From positions 74,531 to 138,530 of the forward strand of contig JAGDVP010000007.1 in NCBI GenBank assembly GCA_023255735.1: 64,000 nucleotides of DNA, written 5' to 3'. This document shows positions 8,450 to 17,393 of the stretch, in pieces. The notes under the pieces were generated by a model. The model saw only the letters and a program-made list of their open reading frames with translations, had not been told where the DNA came from and did not search any database. Each line of letters opens with the position of its first letter. Within the stretch, counting starts at the first letter, position 1. The position numbers and the translations under genes are program-made. The stretch comes from Halothiobacillus sp. GTDB taxonomy: Bacteria > Pseudomonadota > Gammaproteobacteria > Halothiobacillales > Halothiobacillaceae.

Positions 8450-10408
8450 ATGAATAACCAACAAATTGAGTTGCTCGCCCCCGCCCGTGATATTGATATT
8501 GGGATTGAAGCGATTAATCACGGCGCCGATGCGGTTTATATCGGCGGGCCTAGTTTTGGCGCACGAAAAAGTGCCGATAACTCAGTGGCTGATATTGCCC
8601 GCTTGGTTAATTACGCGCACCGCTTTCATGCGCGTATTTTTGTCACCCTAAATACCATTTTGCGCGATGACGAGTTGGAAGACGCACGCAAAATGATTAT
8701 TCAAATGGCCGATGCCGGTGTTGACGCGCTGATTATTCAAGACATGGGATTGCTTGAGCTTGATTTGCCGAATATCGCGCTGCACGCCAGCACCCAGTGC
8801 GATATCCGCACCCCCGAAAAAGCGCGTTTTTTGCAGGATGTAGGCTTCTCACAACTTATTCTCGCGCGGGAGTTGGATTTGGGCCAAATTGCTGCGATTC
8901 GTGCCGCGACCGAGGTGCCGTTGGAATTTTTCGTGCATGGCGCGCTGTGTGTGGCGTACTCAGGTCAATGCTTTATTTCTGAAGCCCACACCGGGCGCAG
9001 TGCCAATCGCGGCGAATGCAATCAGGCCTGCCGTTTGCCTTATCAGGTATTAGATGCTTCAGGCGGCATCATCGCCCACGATAAGCACGTGCTGTCACTT
9101 AAAGATAATAACCAAAGCGCAAACCTCGCCGCCTTGGTAGCCTCGGGTGTGCGCAGTTTTAAAATTGAAGGCCGCTACAAAGATATGGGCTATGTGAAAA
9201 ACATTACCGCGCATTATCGCCAGCTGCTGGATGCGATTTTGACCGAACGCACTGATTTATCGCCCGCTTCCAGCGGCAAAAGCCAATTTTTCTTCACCCC
9301 CGATCCTGATCAAAATTTTAACCGCGCGGCCAGCGATTATTTCGTGCAGGGGCGGCGGGACGACATCGGTGCGTTCGATTCGCCGAAAAACCCGGGTCGG
9401 CCCGTGGGTTTTGTGCTCAAAATCCATAAAGAAGCGATTGAGCTTGAAACCACCGTGCCGCTCAATAATGGCGATGGCCTGTGTTATTTCGATTTGCAGA
9501 ACGAGCTCGTTGGCATGGCAATTAACACAGCCGAGCGCTTAAATGATAACCATTGGCGCGTGGTGCCCAAAGACCCCTTAAGCGAGCTGCGCCACTTGCG
9601 CGTGGGCACGGCCATTAACCGCAACCGCGATATGAACTGGCAGCGTTTGATGGATAAAAAATCCGCCGAACGTCGCATTAACGTCGCCATGCTGCTGGAA
9701 GACACCGAAGATGGCCTGGCACTGACCTTAATTGACGAGGATCACTGCGCCGCAACTGTGCAACAGCCCATCGAAAAAGCGGTACCCATTGATGCCGCCC
9801 GTGCGAAAGCCAGTCTGCGCACGCATTTGAGCAAGCTCGGCGCCACGATTTTTAATCTCACCGAGCTTAATTTAACTGTAAGCCAGCCGTGGTTTGTGCC
9901 GGCATCGCTCATCAATGCGTTGCGCCGCGAAGCCGTTGACGCTTTAGAGCAAGTGCGCCTTGCCGCATTGCCGCCCTTGCCGCGCAAAGCGGCTATTGAG
10001 CCACCGGTGTCCTATCCGCAAGATACGTTAAGCTACTTGGCCAACGTGTTTAATCACAAAGCCCACGATTTTTATGCCAAACACGGCGTTAAACTCATTG
10101 CGGCGGCGTTTGAAAGCCGTGAGGAGGAAGGCGACGTGTCTTTGATGATTACCAAACATTGCGTGCGGTATTCATTAAGCCTGTGCCCCAAACAAACCAA
10201 AGGCGTTACCGGTGTGCACGGCACTATCAAAGCTGAACCATTAATGCTGGTGAATGGCAGCGAAAAGCTTAAATTGGTGTTCGATTGCAAACCCTGTGAA
10301 ATGCATGTGGTGGGCAAAATAAAACGCAGCGTTGCCCAACAAAAAGCGCGTGACGTGCAAACATCGCCGATTACATTCTACCAAGCACGGCCGCAGCGAC
10401 ATCCTTAA
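8450..10408 (+). CDS. rlhA: U32 family 23S rRNA hydroxylase RlhA (YdcP-type)
   Basis: Closely resembles E. coli RlhA (YdcP), which hydroxylates C2501 of 23S rRNA, and has the same long form (652 residues here). The U32 core has LLAPARD near the N-terminus, DAVYIGG, LHASTQCDIRT and the Cys-rich segment GALCVAYSGQCFIS...RGECNQACRLPY, which supplies likely Fe-S ligands. KIEGRYKDMGYVKNIT follows. The C-terminal extension with ITKHCVRYSL, LCPKQTKG and DCKPCEMHV separates it from the shorter TrhP/YegQ. The old family name 'peptidase U32' is misleading for this clade. It lies three bases after the ABC permease, so it is probably co-transcribed, although a functional link is not obvious. Confidence 0.9.
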   Translation: MNNQQIELLAPARDIDIGIEAINHGADAVYIGGPSFGARKSADNSVADIARLVNYAHRFHARIFVTLNTILRDDELEDARKMIIQMADAGVDALIIQDMGLLELDLPNIALHASTQCDIRTPEKARFLQDVGFSQLILARELDLGQIAAIRAATEVPLEFFVHGALCVAYSGQCFISEAHTGRSANRGECNQACRLPYQVLDASGGIIAHDKHVLSLKDNNQSANLAALVASGVRSFKIEGRYKDMGYVKNITAHYRQLLDAILTERTDLSPASSGKSQFFFTPDPDQNFNRAASDYFVQGRRDDIGAFDSPKNPGRPVGFVLKIHKEAIELETTVPLNNGDGLCYFDLQNELVGMAINTAERLNDNHWRVVPKDPLSELRHLRVGTAINRNRDMNWQRLMDKKSAERRINVAMLLEDTEDGLALTLIDEDHCAATVQQPIEKAVPIDAARAKASLRTHLSKLGATIFNLTELNLTVSQPWFVPASLINALRREAVDALEQVRLAALPPLPRKAAIEPPVSYPQDTLSYLANVFNHKAHDFYAKHGVKLIAAAFESREEEGDVSLMITKHCVRYSLSLCPKQTKGVTGVHGTIKAEPLMLVNGSEKLKLVFDCKPCEMHVVGKIKRSVAQQKARDVQTSPITFYQARPQRHP

Positions 10409-10476
10409 CGCGGTCGATAATTTATCCCTCATTTTTGTGGGTATTTTACTTTTTGCACGCCCAAACATTTCTCAGC

Positions 10477-11496
10477 TTAGAGCACATAGTGCAAACCTAA
10501 GGTGGCCGTCCAGCGAGGGAACAGTTGATACCCTTGCAATTGACTCGCCACGGGCACTTGCACAAAGGCATAGCCCGATAATCGATCACTCATGCGCACA
10601 TTCACGCCTGGGCTTAAATAGAACACCGTGCCTGCCGTGTCTTGGTCATCGGCCAAAGCGCCTTGATCTGCGCTTTTATGGCTGATATTCAGCTGCACTT
10701 GCGGTGTCCAGATCGCCTGCGTGATATACCGCAGCCCCAAGCTGAGATTGCTTTGATTGCCCGGCCTGAAGTTATTGCCGGGTTGATTGAGCCTTTGGGC
10801 GAGCGCAAACTGCGTATTCACATTGGCAAACCCATCCCAGTTTTGGCTTAGGGCTTGGTAATAAAAAGCACCCAGCAATAAATCAGTGCTGCCCGTTCCT
10901 GCTTGCAGGCTAGTATCGAGGGGTTGCCCAGCGCTGGGGCCAGTGCTGAACTGGGTTTTGTCATAAGTCCCCGTTGGGAGCTTGAGGCCAAACATCACAC
11001 CCGCATTATGATTGGGAAAAAATCCCTGATAGCGGCCAATCACTTTAATGTCACCCATGCCGCTGCTATGAGCGGTGCTTAAATTCGATGGCATGGTTTG
11101 TGAAAAATCAAATGGTGCGCTGGTTTGATCCGTAAAACTGCCGTGATCGCGCATGATATAAGGCACAAGTAGGCTGACATTCCAGTTAGCATTAAACCCA
11201 TAGGTGATGCCCATATTGAGGTATTGGCTCTTGGTGTATTGCTCCAATTCCCCAGTGGTTGGATTATTAACAACCTCGGCTGCGGTGGCTGCTGCCCTGC
11301 CTCGGCGCAATTCATTTTGATTGATGGTGGTGTATTCAGCATTAAACGACCACCCTGTGCTGGGCAAAAAACCGGCAGCCGCATCTGAATTCAGTGTGCA
11401 GCCACAGCTGGCGCAGGCTTGGCTTATCTGCGGGGTTAAGCTTGTGGCAGTGCATAGGGCGAACGCGGCTAGAAGTCTGGGATGCTTGAACATCAT
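10477..11496 (-). CDS. Secreted beta-barrel-like protein with N-terminal CASCGC motif
   Basis: 339 residues. It starts with a Sec signal peptide (hydrophobic AAFALCTATSLT, cleavage probably at SQA|CAS). The mature protein opens with a tight Cys cluster, ACASCGCTLN. The rest is rich in alternating polar/hydrophobic strands with aromatic edges (YLNMGITYGFNANWNVSLLVPY, LSLGLRYITQ, WTATLGLHYVL), as expected for an outer-membrane beta-barrel. The C-terminus HYVL is close to, but not, the usual terminal Phe. I do not recognise a named family; it resembles putative outer-membrane transporters related to MetA_deg-like barrels. The CASCGC cluster could bind metal or a cofactor. It is a single gene, divergent from the tRNA-Ser/pal region. 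Confidence 0.75.
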   Translation of the reverse strand: MMFKHPRLLAAFALCTATSLTPQISQACASCGCTLNSDAAAGFLPSTGWSFNAEYTTINQNELRRGRAAATAAEVVNNPTTGELEQYTKSQYLNMGITYGFNANWNVSLLVPYIMRDHGSFTDQTSAPFDFSQTMPSNLSTAHSSGMGDIKVIGRYQGFFPNHNAGVMFGLKLPTGTYDKTQFSTGPSAGQPLDTSLQAGTGSTDLLLGAFYYQALSQNWDGFANVNTQFALAQRLNQPGNNFRPGNQSNLSLGLRYITQAIWTPQVQLNISHKSADQGALADDQDTAGTVFYLSPGVNVRMSDRLSGYAFVQVPVASQLQGYQLFPRWTATLGLHYVL

Positions 11497-11750
11497 GTTG
11501 GCTCCGGGGTAATGATGGTTACGGGATTTAACATGAGGATGCTTAGCAGGTGCTGTGCCATTTATTATCGCATTGATATTAATAGTAAATTTTATTATTA
11601 ATAAAAGACAAATAGATGCTTTTGCCCCATTTTTGTGGCATGTGGCTTGTTGTTGCGCATGAAATTGAGATTGCCCGCTCGGATGGCTTGGTCAATTTTA
11701 CTGATGTTCCCGAAGGCATTTGCAAGGGAAAAAGCGGGCACATGTTGAAA

Positions 11751-11775
11751 TAAAAAAGCCCATGAAATCATGGGC
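11751..11775 (-). terminator. Rho-independent terminator of tRNA-Ser
   Basis: On the minus strand, GCCCATGA-TT-TCATGGGC forms a perfect 8-bp stem with a very short loop and is followed by TTTTTTA. It lies 14 bases after the tRNA 3' end. Confidence 0.85.
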
Positions 11776-11789
11776 TTAATTAGTATTGG

Positions 11790-11879
11790 TGGCGGAGGAT
11801 CAGGGATTCGAACCCTGGAAGGGGGTAAACCCTTGCCGGTTTTCAAGACCGGTGCATTCAACCGCTCTGCCAACCCTCC
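11790..11879 (-). tRNA. tRNA-Ser (anticodon TGA)
   Basis: The reverse strand gives a 90-base class II tRNA. The acceptor stem GGAGGGT pairs with ATCCTCC (one G-T wobble), followed by discriminator G and an encoded CCA. The anticodon loop CTTGAAA holds TGA and is closed by a CCGGT/ACCGG stem. A long variable arm (GGGTTTACCCCC region) and the T-loop GGTTCGAATCC are present. It decodes UCN serine codons. A terminator hairpin follows directly. Confidence 0.97.
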
Positions 11880-12081
11880 GCGAGGAGGCGAATTTTCTAG
11901 ATTACTGGGGGGGTTGTCAACTCTTTTCATTACTTTTTTGGATTTGATTGCTGTTGTTTTCAAGCAGCATGTTGCGATTATGACAATATTGTTGATGGAA
12001 TCTTCGCTCTAAAAGCTGGCTTTATGGTAAATTGTTACGGAGTTTTTCTTTCATTCATTGTTTCGTTATTGGAGATAGATC

Positions 12082-12588
12082 ATGCGTGCTTTAACAGCAA
12101 TTTCTTTGGGTGTTTTGGCGTTGTCTTTGGCTGCGTGTAGCTCTACACCAACCAAGCCTGTTGATGCGGCGGCGGGTGCTTCAACAGGCGCTGATGCATC
12201 GGGCGCGACTGGTTCTGGTATGGATGAGGCAACTCTGTACGCGAACGCGCCAGCGGGCACAGCGGCAACGGTTTATTTCGGTTTCGATAAGTACAACGTG
12301 GATTCTTCTTACCGTCCTATGCTGCAGCAAAATGCGGATTTTTTGAAAGCGAATGCTCAGCGTCATGTCTTGGTTGAAGGTAATACGGATAATCGTGGTA
12401 GCCGAGAATACAACATTGCTTTGGGCGAAAAGCGTGCCGTTGCGGTGCGTGATACGTTGCTTGCTGATGGTGTAACGCCTGCTCAGGTTGATGTGGTGAG
12501 CTATGGCGAAGAGCGTCCAGCGGTAGAAGGCAATAACGAAGCGGCGTGGGCGAAGAATCGTCGTGCTGATTTAGCCTACGGTAAATAA
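12082..12588 (+). CDS. pal: Peptidoglycan-associated lipoprotein (Pal/OmpA-C family)
   Basis: 168-residue outer-membrane lipoprotein. The N-terminus is a lipoprotein signal with lipobox LAAC (Cys about residue 19). An Ala/Thr/Ser-rich linker of about 40 residues follows, then an OmpA-C peptidoglycan-binding domain: VYFGFDKYNVD, VEGNTDNRGSREYNIALGEKRA, and the ending SYGEERP...KNRRADLAY. In the Tol-Pal system it tethers the outer membrane to the wall. The classic motif GHTDERGT reads GNTDNRGS here, a small deviation. tolB and the other tol genes are not beside it, so this may be the main Pal or a paralogue. A ribosome site (GGAGATAG) precedes ATG 12082. Confidence 0.85.
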   Translation: MRALTAISLGVLALSLAACSSTPTKPVDAAAGASTGADASGATGSGMDEATLYANAPAGTAATVYFGFDKYNVDSSYRPMLQQNADFLKANAQRHVLVEGNTDNRGSREYNIALGEKRAVAVRDTLLADGVTPAQVDVVSYGEERPAVEGNNEAAWAKNRRADLAYGK

Positions 12589-12629
12589 TTTGAGTTAAGC
12601 GCCCCGGGCTGTGCCGGCTGGGGTATTGT

Positions 12630-12669
12630 GCCGTCTTAATGTCTTGGGATATTAAGACGGCTTTTTTTT
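12630..12669 (+). terminator. Intrinsic terminator after pal
   Basis: GCCGTCTTAAT and ATTAAGACGGC form a perfect 11-bp stem with a 10-base loop, followed by eight T. It separates pal from the convergent recC. Confidence 0.92.
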
Positions 12670-12678
12670 GCCTGCGAT

Positions 12679-15600
12679 TTAATGGGTGCTTGGGTCGGGC
12701 TCATTGGTTTGCAGGTTGTGCAGTATGGGCTGGTACAGCTGTTGGCACAGTTCGGCAAAGGTTTGGTTTTGGGCGGATGGGGTGGTGGTGAGGGCATTAA
12801 AATCAGGCCATGTTCGCGCTAGGGTGGGATCGTTTTCTTTTTCGCCTGGGGTGTTGTGGCTGCCTTGATAGCAGGTTCTGGCTTTCTCTAGTGCTTTATC
12901 GGGATCTGGGTCTGAATTTTGATTTTCCAGCCAGCAAAAGGCTGTTTTGCACGATAGGGGGTAGGGGCCTTGGGCGGCGTCAAACCAAGCGTCTAGGAGT
13001 TTGATGAGCTGTTGGCGCGCCTCGGGTTCTGCCACGGGGGTAAGGCACACGGTGCCGGTTTGGCCGATGAGATAGGTGTGCACGGGTTTGCCTATGAGCT
13101 GCGCGCTCAGGTGGCTTGGCCAATGGGGGGCGCATTTTTCAAAGCGAATGGTTTGTTTGCCGGGATTATCGCCTCGGTGCAATTTACCTTCGATAAATAT
13201 CAAACGAGCCTGCTGGCCGTTGGCTGCATGGCTGAGCGCGTCGATAGTTGCCTCAAGGGTGAGGCCGCGCTGGCCGGTTAGGGTGTGGGTGGGTGGGTTG
13301 GTGTCTGGGTAGCAGAATTGTTGCGCGAGGTTTTGCCAGCTTTGCCATTGAGAGAGGAGCGGTTTGATGAGATCGTCGGCTGTCATGGGGTTGATGATGG
13401 GGAGTTGACCACTTAAGCTTAAGTTTCTAACTTGTTGTTGTAGGTAGGCTTGAAGTTCGGTTTCGGTGGGGTTGGTAAATTGTGGCTCGGTTGCCATGCG
13501 TTGGCGCACCCGATCATTGAGCTGTTGTTTGATTTGCCAAAGTTGCAGGTTGTCTAATGTAAATGGCTCGTGGTCTTCTAGGTTGTCATTGAAGCTTTTG
13601 AAGGTGATGCCGAATCGTTCTTTGAATAAAACATGCGTGGGTGCCCGCAAAAATTCGCCGAGCATTTTGGGTGAGAGGCTACGCTCTGGCCGCCAGTAGG
13701 GTAAGTTTTCTGCGGGGTGCGCCGCAGGGGGGGAGGGGGATGTTTCAGCGCTGGGGTGCGTGGCGCGCCAATCATCGGCATAGGTAAATAGGGCGGGGTT
13801 TTCTTGTGAAAAATACTGGCGGCTATAGGGGTGAAGTGGGTGGATGGTTGTGAGTATCTCGCTTGCTTTTTCGCCATGTGGGCTTTGCCAAAACTGGTCG
13901 AGGTAATCTTGGAGCTGGCTTACCATGACGCAAGCGGGGCGGGCTTGATTGTTTTGGATGTGGCGGCCTACCCAGCTTATGACCAATTTTTCTCGGGCGG
14001 CGAGCAAGGCTTCTAGGAACAAATAGCGGTCATCATCGCGCCGTGCTCGGTCGCCTGGGCGATAGCGGCTGGCCATTAAATCAAAATCACTGGGCGGCTG
14101 GCGGCGCGGGTAACTGGCATCGTCCATGCCTAGCAAATAAACGTGTCGATAGGGGATGGCGCGCATGGGCATGAGGGTGGCGAAATTGACGCCGCCCACC
14201 AGAAAGCGCTGTTGTAATCGGTGCGGTTCAAGGCAATCAAGCCAGGCGTGGCGCACGGTATCAATGGTGATGGGTTGGTTGAAGTGCGCCGCTTGGCAAT
14301 CACTGAGCCAACGTGCTAATCCGGCTATTAAGCGCTCGTGGGTTTCAAGATCGTCATCAATTAGGGGCTCTTGTTGCTCGGTATTTAATTCGCTGGGGTC
14401 TGAAAAAAAATCGCTCATCAGGCTGTGGAGTATGTGATACCAGTCCTGTGGCGTGGTGGTTTGGGCTAATCGGTGGGTGTATCGGTTGATTTGTTCGATT
14501 AAATCAGCCAAATGGCCAATTAGGGCGCTGCTGCTGGCATCCATTGCGGGATAGGGGTCAATGCCCTGCCAGATGGCTTGATCATCCCCGCTGAGATAGC
14601 CGAGTAGGAGCCGATTTAATCCAAAAATCCAGGTATTTTGCGCAATGCCAGTGGGCAGGCCAAACCGCTCGCGGTGGGCGGCATCAATGCCCCAACGAAT
14701 GCCGGCTTCGTTAATCCAGGTGTGGAGGGTGGGTAGATCGGCTTCTTTAATGCGAAATCGAGTGCGCAGCCTCGGAATGGCGAGGAGGTCTAGCATTTCG
14801 CTGCGGCCGATTCTGGCGTGCGGCAGGCTTAACAGTTGGTTTAAGGCGCCAAGGAGGGGCGCTTGTTGGCTGGTGGCTTGATCGGCCACGCTGAAGGGGA
14901 TGTAACGCGGACTTTGGCGATCGATGCGGCCAAAAATGGCGGCGATGGATGGCGCGTAAACGGCCATGTCGGGCACCATGACGATGATGTCGGTTGGGTT
15001 TAGGCTGGCATCTTTTTGGAGTGCATCCAGTAGTTGATCGTGCAGGATTTCCACCTCGCGCAGCGGGCTGTGGGCGATATGAAATTGCACCGATGGGGTA
15101 TCGCTTGGGCTTAATTGGCGGCGTTGTGTTTGCAGTTCGGTTGGGTTGCGTAACTCGAGAATGTCGTCTTGGATTTGCGCCAGCACGCTCGGCGGGGCTG
15201 ACGCGGGGCAGGGCGACTCAAAGGCAGCTAATGACAGGTTTCGGGTGGACTCAAAGGTGCTTATTTGGTCTTCAAAAGCATCAAGTAGCCGCATTAAATC
15301 ACGGCCTTGCCGCCCCCATGCGGCGAGTAACGGATGGGCTTGGGTGTGTAGCTCTTCTGGGTTGGTCGGGGGGGTGTGCTTGCGCGGTGGGTGGCCGCGA
15401 TAGGCGGTGGCAAATAGTTGATGGCCATCGATGAGATCGCCCCAGTAGTGCTGGCAGGGGTTTTGTAGGCAAACGATGACTTGCGACCACCGCGCGATAA
15501 CGGCCAGCACATCTAGAATTTGCGGCGCGATGGCGGATAAGCCAAATACGATGATGCGACGCGGTAATCCGGCAGGGGGCTGCGTGTGTTGATTGGCGGC

Positions 15601-16308
15601 TTGCACGAAGCCTTGGTGTACGCCTGCGCGGCCGAATAATTCGGTTGAGTTATCTTCGGGTTGCTCGGCTTTTATATCTGCGATGATGGCTTGCCATAAC
15701 CTGGGTTGCCATTGTTGCTCGGCATCCAGCGGGGTGTTGTGTTGCGTTAAGCCGCTTGGGGGCAGGGTGCTGTGCCCTTGTTGCCAATGCAGTAACCAAT
15801 CGGCGCGGTATACCTGATATTGGTCAAACTGATCGGCCAGCCGCAGGCTAAGTTGATATAAGCGTCGCTCATCAAGGTGGCCGTGGGGGGCATCGTTCGT
15901 GTGGATATAATGGCGCAGGGGCCGAAATTCGGGGGTGTTAAGCTGGGCGGGCAGCAGGCGCATGAGCCGCCAAACCAGCAGGTTTTTGTCGAGCGGTGAG
16001 TCTTGGGGGACTGCCTCTGCGCCCAAGATGGCGCGGTAACATTGCCATTGCAGCCTTGCGGGGAAGATCGTCTCGATGCCTGTGGCAATACCTAATCCGC
16101 CACCGGAAGGGGTGCGTGCGCTCGCCATGCCCAATTTGAGCCATTGTGCCATGCCGTTGCTTTGTACGAGCACGGTTTCATTTTCAAGTGGGGCTAGGGG
16201 GGCGGTTTTAAGCCAATCGATTAATAGTTGCCGCAGCACTTCGAGCCGATTGCTTTGCAGCAGGATAAAACCGGGCGTGAGGGCAGAGGGCGTAGAGCTT
16301 GGGGGCAT
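12679..16308 (-). CDS. recC: RecBCD exonuclease V gamma subunit RecC
   Basis: 1209-residue RecC, the subunit of RecBCD that scans for Chi and splits the strands during double-strand-break repair. The N-terminal region has the helicase-like fold typical of the family (LQSNRLEVLRQLLIDWL, LVQSNGMAQWLKL, GIATGIETIFPARLQW). Conserved central blocks include FGLSAIAPQILDVL and PMRAIPYRHVYLLGMDDASYPR. Family length is about 1120-1200. recB and recD are not in the window, so the recBCD genes are split. The convergent pal terminator lies immediately downstream. Confidence 0.95.
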   Translation of the reverse strand: MPPSSTPSALTPGFILLQSNRLEVLRQLLIDWLKTAPLAPLENETVLVQSNGMAQWLKLGMASARTPSGGGLGIATGIETIFPARLQWQCYRAILGAEAVPQDSPLDKNLLVWRLMRLLPAQLNTPEFRPLRHYIHTNDAPHGHLDERRLYQLSLRLADQFDQYQVYRADWLLHWQQGHSTLPPSGLTQHNTPLDAEQQWQPRLWQAIIADIKAEQPEDNSTELFGRAGVHQGFVQAANQHTQPPAGLPRRIIVFGLSAIAPQILDVLAVIARWSQVIVCLQNPCQHYWGDLIDGHQLFATAYRGHPPRKHTPPTNPEELHTQAHPLLAAWGRQGRDLMRLLDAFEDQISTFESTRNLSLAAFESPCPASAPPSVLAQIQDDILELRNPTELQTQRRQLSPSDTPSVQFHIAHSPLREVEILHDQLLDALQKDASLNPTDIIVMVPDMAVYAPSIAAIFGRIDRQSPRYIPFSVADQATSQQAPLLGALNQLLSLPHARIGRSEMLDLLAIPRLRTRFRIKEADLPTLHTWINEAGIRWGIDAAHRERFGLPTGIAQNTWIFGLNRLLLGYLSGDDQAIWQGIDPYPAMDASSSALIGHLADLIEQINRYTHRLAQTTTPQDWYHILHSLMSDFFSDPSELNTEQQEPLIDDDLETHERLIAGLARWLSDCQAAHFNQPITIDTVRHAWLDCLEPHRLQQRFLVGGVNFATLMPMRAIPYRHVYLLGMDDASYPRRQPPSDFDLMASRYRPGDRARRDDDRYLFLEALLAAREKLVISWVGRHIQNNQARPACVMVSQLQDYLDQFWQSPHGEKASEILTTIHPLHPYSRQYFSQENPALFTYADDWRATHPSAETSPSPPAAHPAENLPYWRPERSLSPKMLGEFLRAPTHVLFKERFGITFKSFNDNLEDHEPFTLDNLQLWQIKQQLNDRVRQRMATEPQFTNPTETELQAYLQQQVRNLSLSGQLPIINPMTADDLIKPLLSQWQSWQNLAQQFCYPDTNPPTHTLTGQRGLTLEATIDALSHAANGQQARLIFIEGKLHRGDNPGKQTIRFEKCAPHWPSHLSAQLIGKPVHTYLIGQTGTVCLTPVAEPEARQQLIKLLDAWFDAAQGPYPLSCKTAFCWLENQNSDPDPDKALEKARTCYQGSHNTPGEKENDPTLARTWPDFNALTTTPSAQNQTFAELCQQLYQPILHNLQTNEPDPSTH

Positions 16309-16508
16309 GGTAATCCCGGGGCGATTTAAGGGGGGCGATTTAGACCTATGTGGGCTTTATTCTAACCGCTCGCACGAGCAGCTTGCCTGCCTTAACGTCG
16401 TGCTACTTCAAAAAAGCCCGATTTAGCACTATTTCCCCCGATTTTTCGTTCAATGGCATAACCATTCGCCTCAAAATCGTGCTTAAACTAGACTTTTTTC
16501 GTGACGAA

Positions 16509-16619
16509 TTATGAAGTCCGACAGGCTGCTAGGGGGAAGAATCGGGGCAGCTCGGTTTCGCGTGCCAAAATAGAGAGCATAACGATATCGGAGTCGCGCA
16601 GATCAAGCGGGTTTTCCAT
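16509..16619 (-). CDS. Possible 36-residue small ORF upstream of recC
   Basis: In the 458-base gap between recC and efp, a minus-strand ATG has a strong ribosome site (GGAGG, 10 bases upstream) and reads 36 codons: MENPLDLRDSDIVMLS..., ending LAACRTS. It follows the efp terminator, so it would need its own promoter. I recognise no family. The gap otherwise holds only the efp terminator and about 190 bases before recC in which I see nothing specific. The DNA of its last codons (ACAGGCTGCTAGGG on the plus strand) recurs at about 32.2 kb, so this may be a degraded repeat rather than a gene. Confidence 0.3.
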   Translation of the reverse strand: MENPLDLRDSDIVMLSILARETELPRFFPLAACRTS

Positions 16620-16694
16620 TGTTTCGGTGCCTCCAGAGTAACGTTAGAGCAATTTTTTGCGTTGATGACTCTGGGTTAGATGCAACTTTAGCGC

Positions 16695-16722
16695 CAAAAA
16701 AACGCCACCTCAGCGGTGGCGG
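16695..16722 (-). terminator. Intrinsic terminator of efp
   Basis: On the minus strand, CGCCACC-GCTGA-GGTGGCG forms a 7-bp GC-rich stem followed by TTTTTTT. It lies about 45 bases after the efp stop. Confidence 0.92.
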
Positions 16723-16766
16723 TTTTAAGCAGTGTGCGAACCCTAAATAGTAGGGGGCAGAGCGAT

Positions 16767-17330
16767 TTAGTTAGCGCGTCTGCGGAATTCGCCCGTACGG
16801 GTGTCGATTTCAATTTTCTCGCCGATCTCGATAAACGAAGCCACTTGGATGACGGTATCGTTGGTGAGTTTGGCGTCTTTCATTACTTTGCCGGAGGTAT
16901 CACCGCGTGCGGCAGGCTCGGTGTAGGCCACTTCGCGCACGATGATGGTGGGCAGCTCGACAGAAATGGGTTTGTCGTTGTAAAACACCACTTCGCAGGG
17001 GTCGGTCATGCCATCGACAATCCATTGCACGGTGTCACCCATGTCTTCGGCTTCGATTTCAAACGAGTTAAATTCCGCATCCATGAACACATATAAAGGA
17101 TCGGCAAAGTAGCTGTAGGTGCATTCTTTTTTATCGAGAATAACTTGGTCGAATTTGTCATCGGCTTTAACGACCGTTTCGGTGCTGCTGCCGGAGAGCA
17201 GGTTTTTCAGCTTCATTTTAACAACCGCAGAGTTGCGGCCTGATTTATTAAACTCGGCCTTTAAAATGACCATTGGGTCTTTGCCGACCATTATGACGTT
17301 GCCGGCGCGGAATTCTTGTGCGGTTTTCAT
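16767..17330 (-). CDS. efp: Elongation factor P, arginine (R32) type
   Basis: 187-residue EF-P, which enters the ribosome E-site and rescues polyproline stalling. The three beta-barrel domains are complete: [14 protein letters not shown] at the N-terminus, and the OB-fold end [10 protein letters not shown]. The tip loop reads NKSGRN, with Arg at residue 32 instead of Lys34. That is the class modified by rhamnose from EarP, and earP is the next gene upstream. I chose ATG 17330 over the track's TTG 17348 because it gives the family N-terminus MKTAQEF and residue numbering that puts the arginine at 32. A terminator follows the gene. Confidence 0.96.
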   Translation of the reverse strand: MKTAQEFRAGNVIMVGKDPMVILKAEFNKSGRNSAVVKMKLKNLLSGSSTETVVKADDKFDQVILDKKECTYSYFADPLYVFMDAEFNSFEIEAEDMGDTVQWIVDGMTDPCEVVFYNDKPISVELPTIIVREVAYTEPAARGDTSGKVMKDAKLTNDTVIQVASFIEIGEKIEIDTRTGEFRRRAN

Positions 17331-17363
17331 GTAACACCCAGTATTCAAGGAAATAAGAACAAG

Positions 17364-17390
17364 GAAAAAAGGCCTGAAAAACCAAGCCTT
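17364..17390 (-). terminator. Intrinsic terminator between earP and efp
   Basis: On the minus strand, AAGGCTTG and CAGGCCTT pair over 8 bp with one T-G wobble around a T-rich loop, and TTTTT follows. It ends earP transcription before efp, so the two are probably separate or only partly coupled transcripts. Confidence 0.65.
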
Positions 17391-17393
17391 AGA

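Noticed and set aside
14994-15434. 146-codon ORF on the plus strand inside recC
   Set aside because: Antisense to a full-length recC; composition follows the recC codon pattern.
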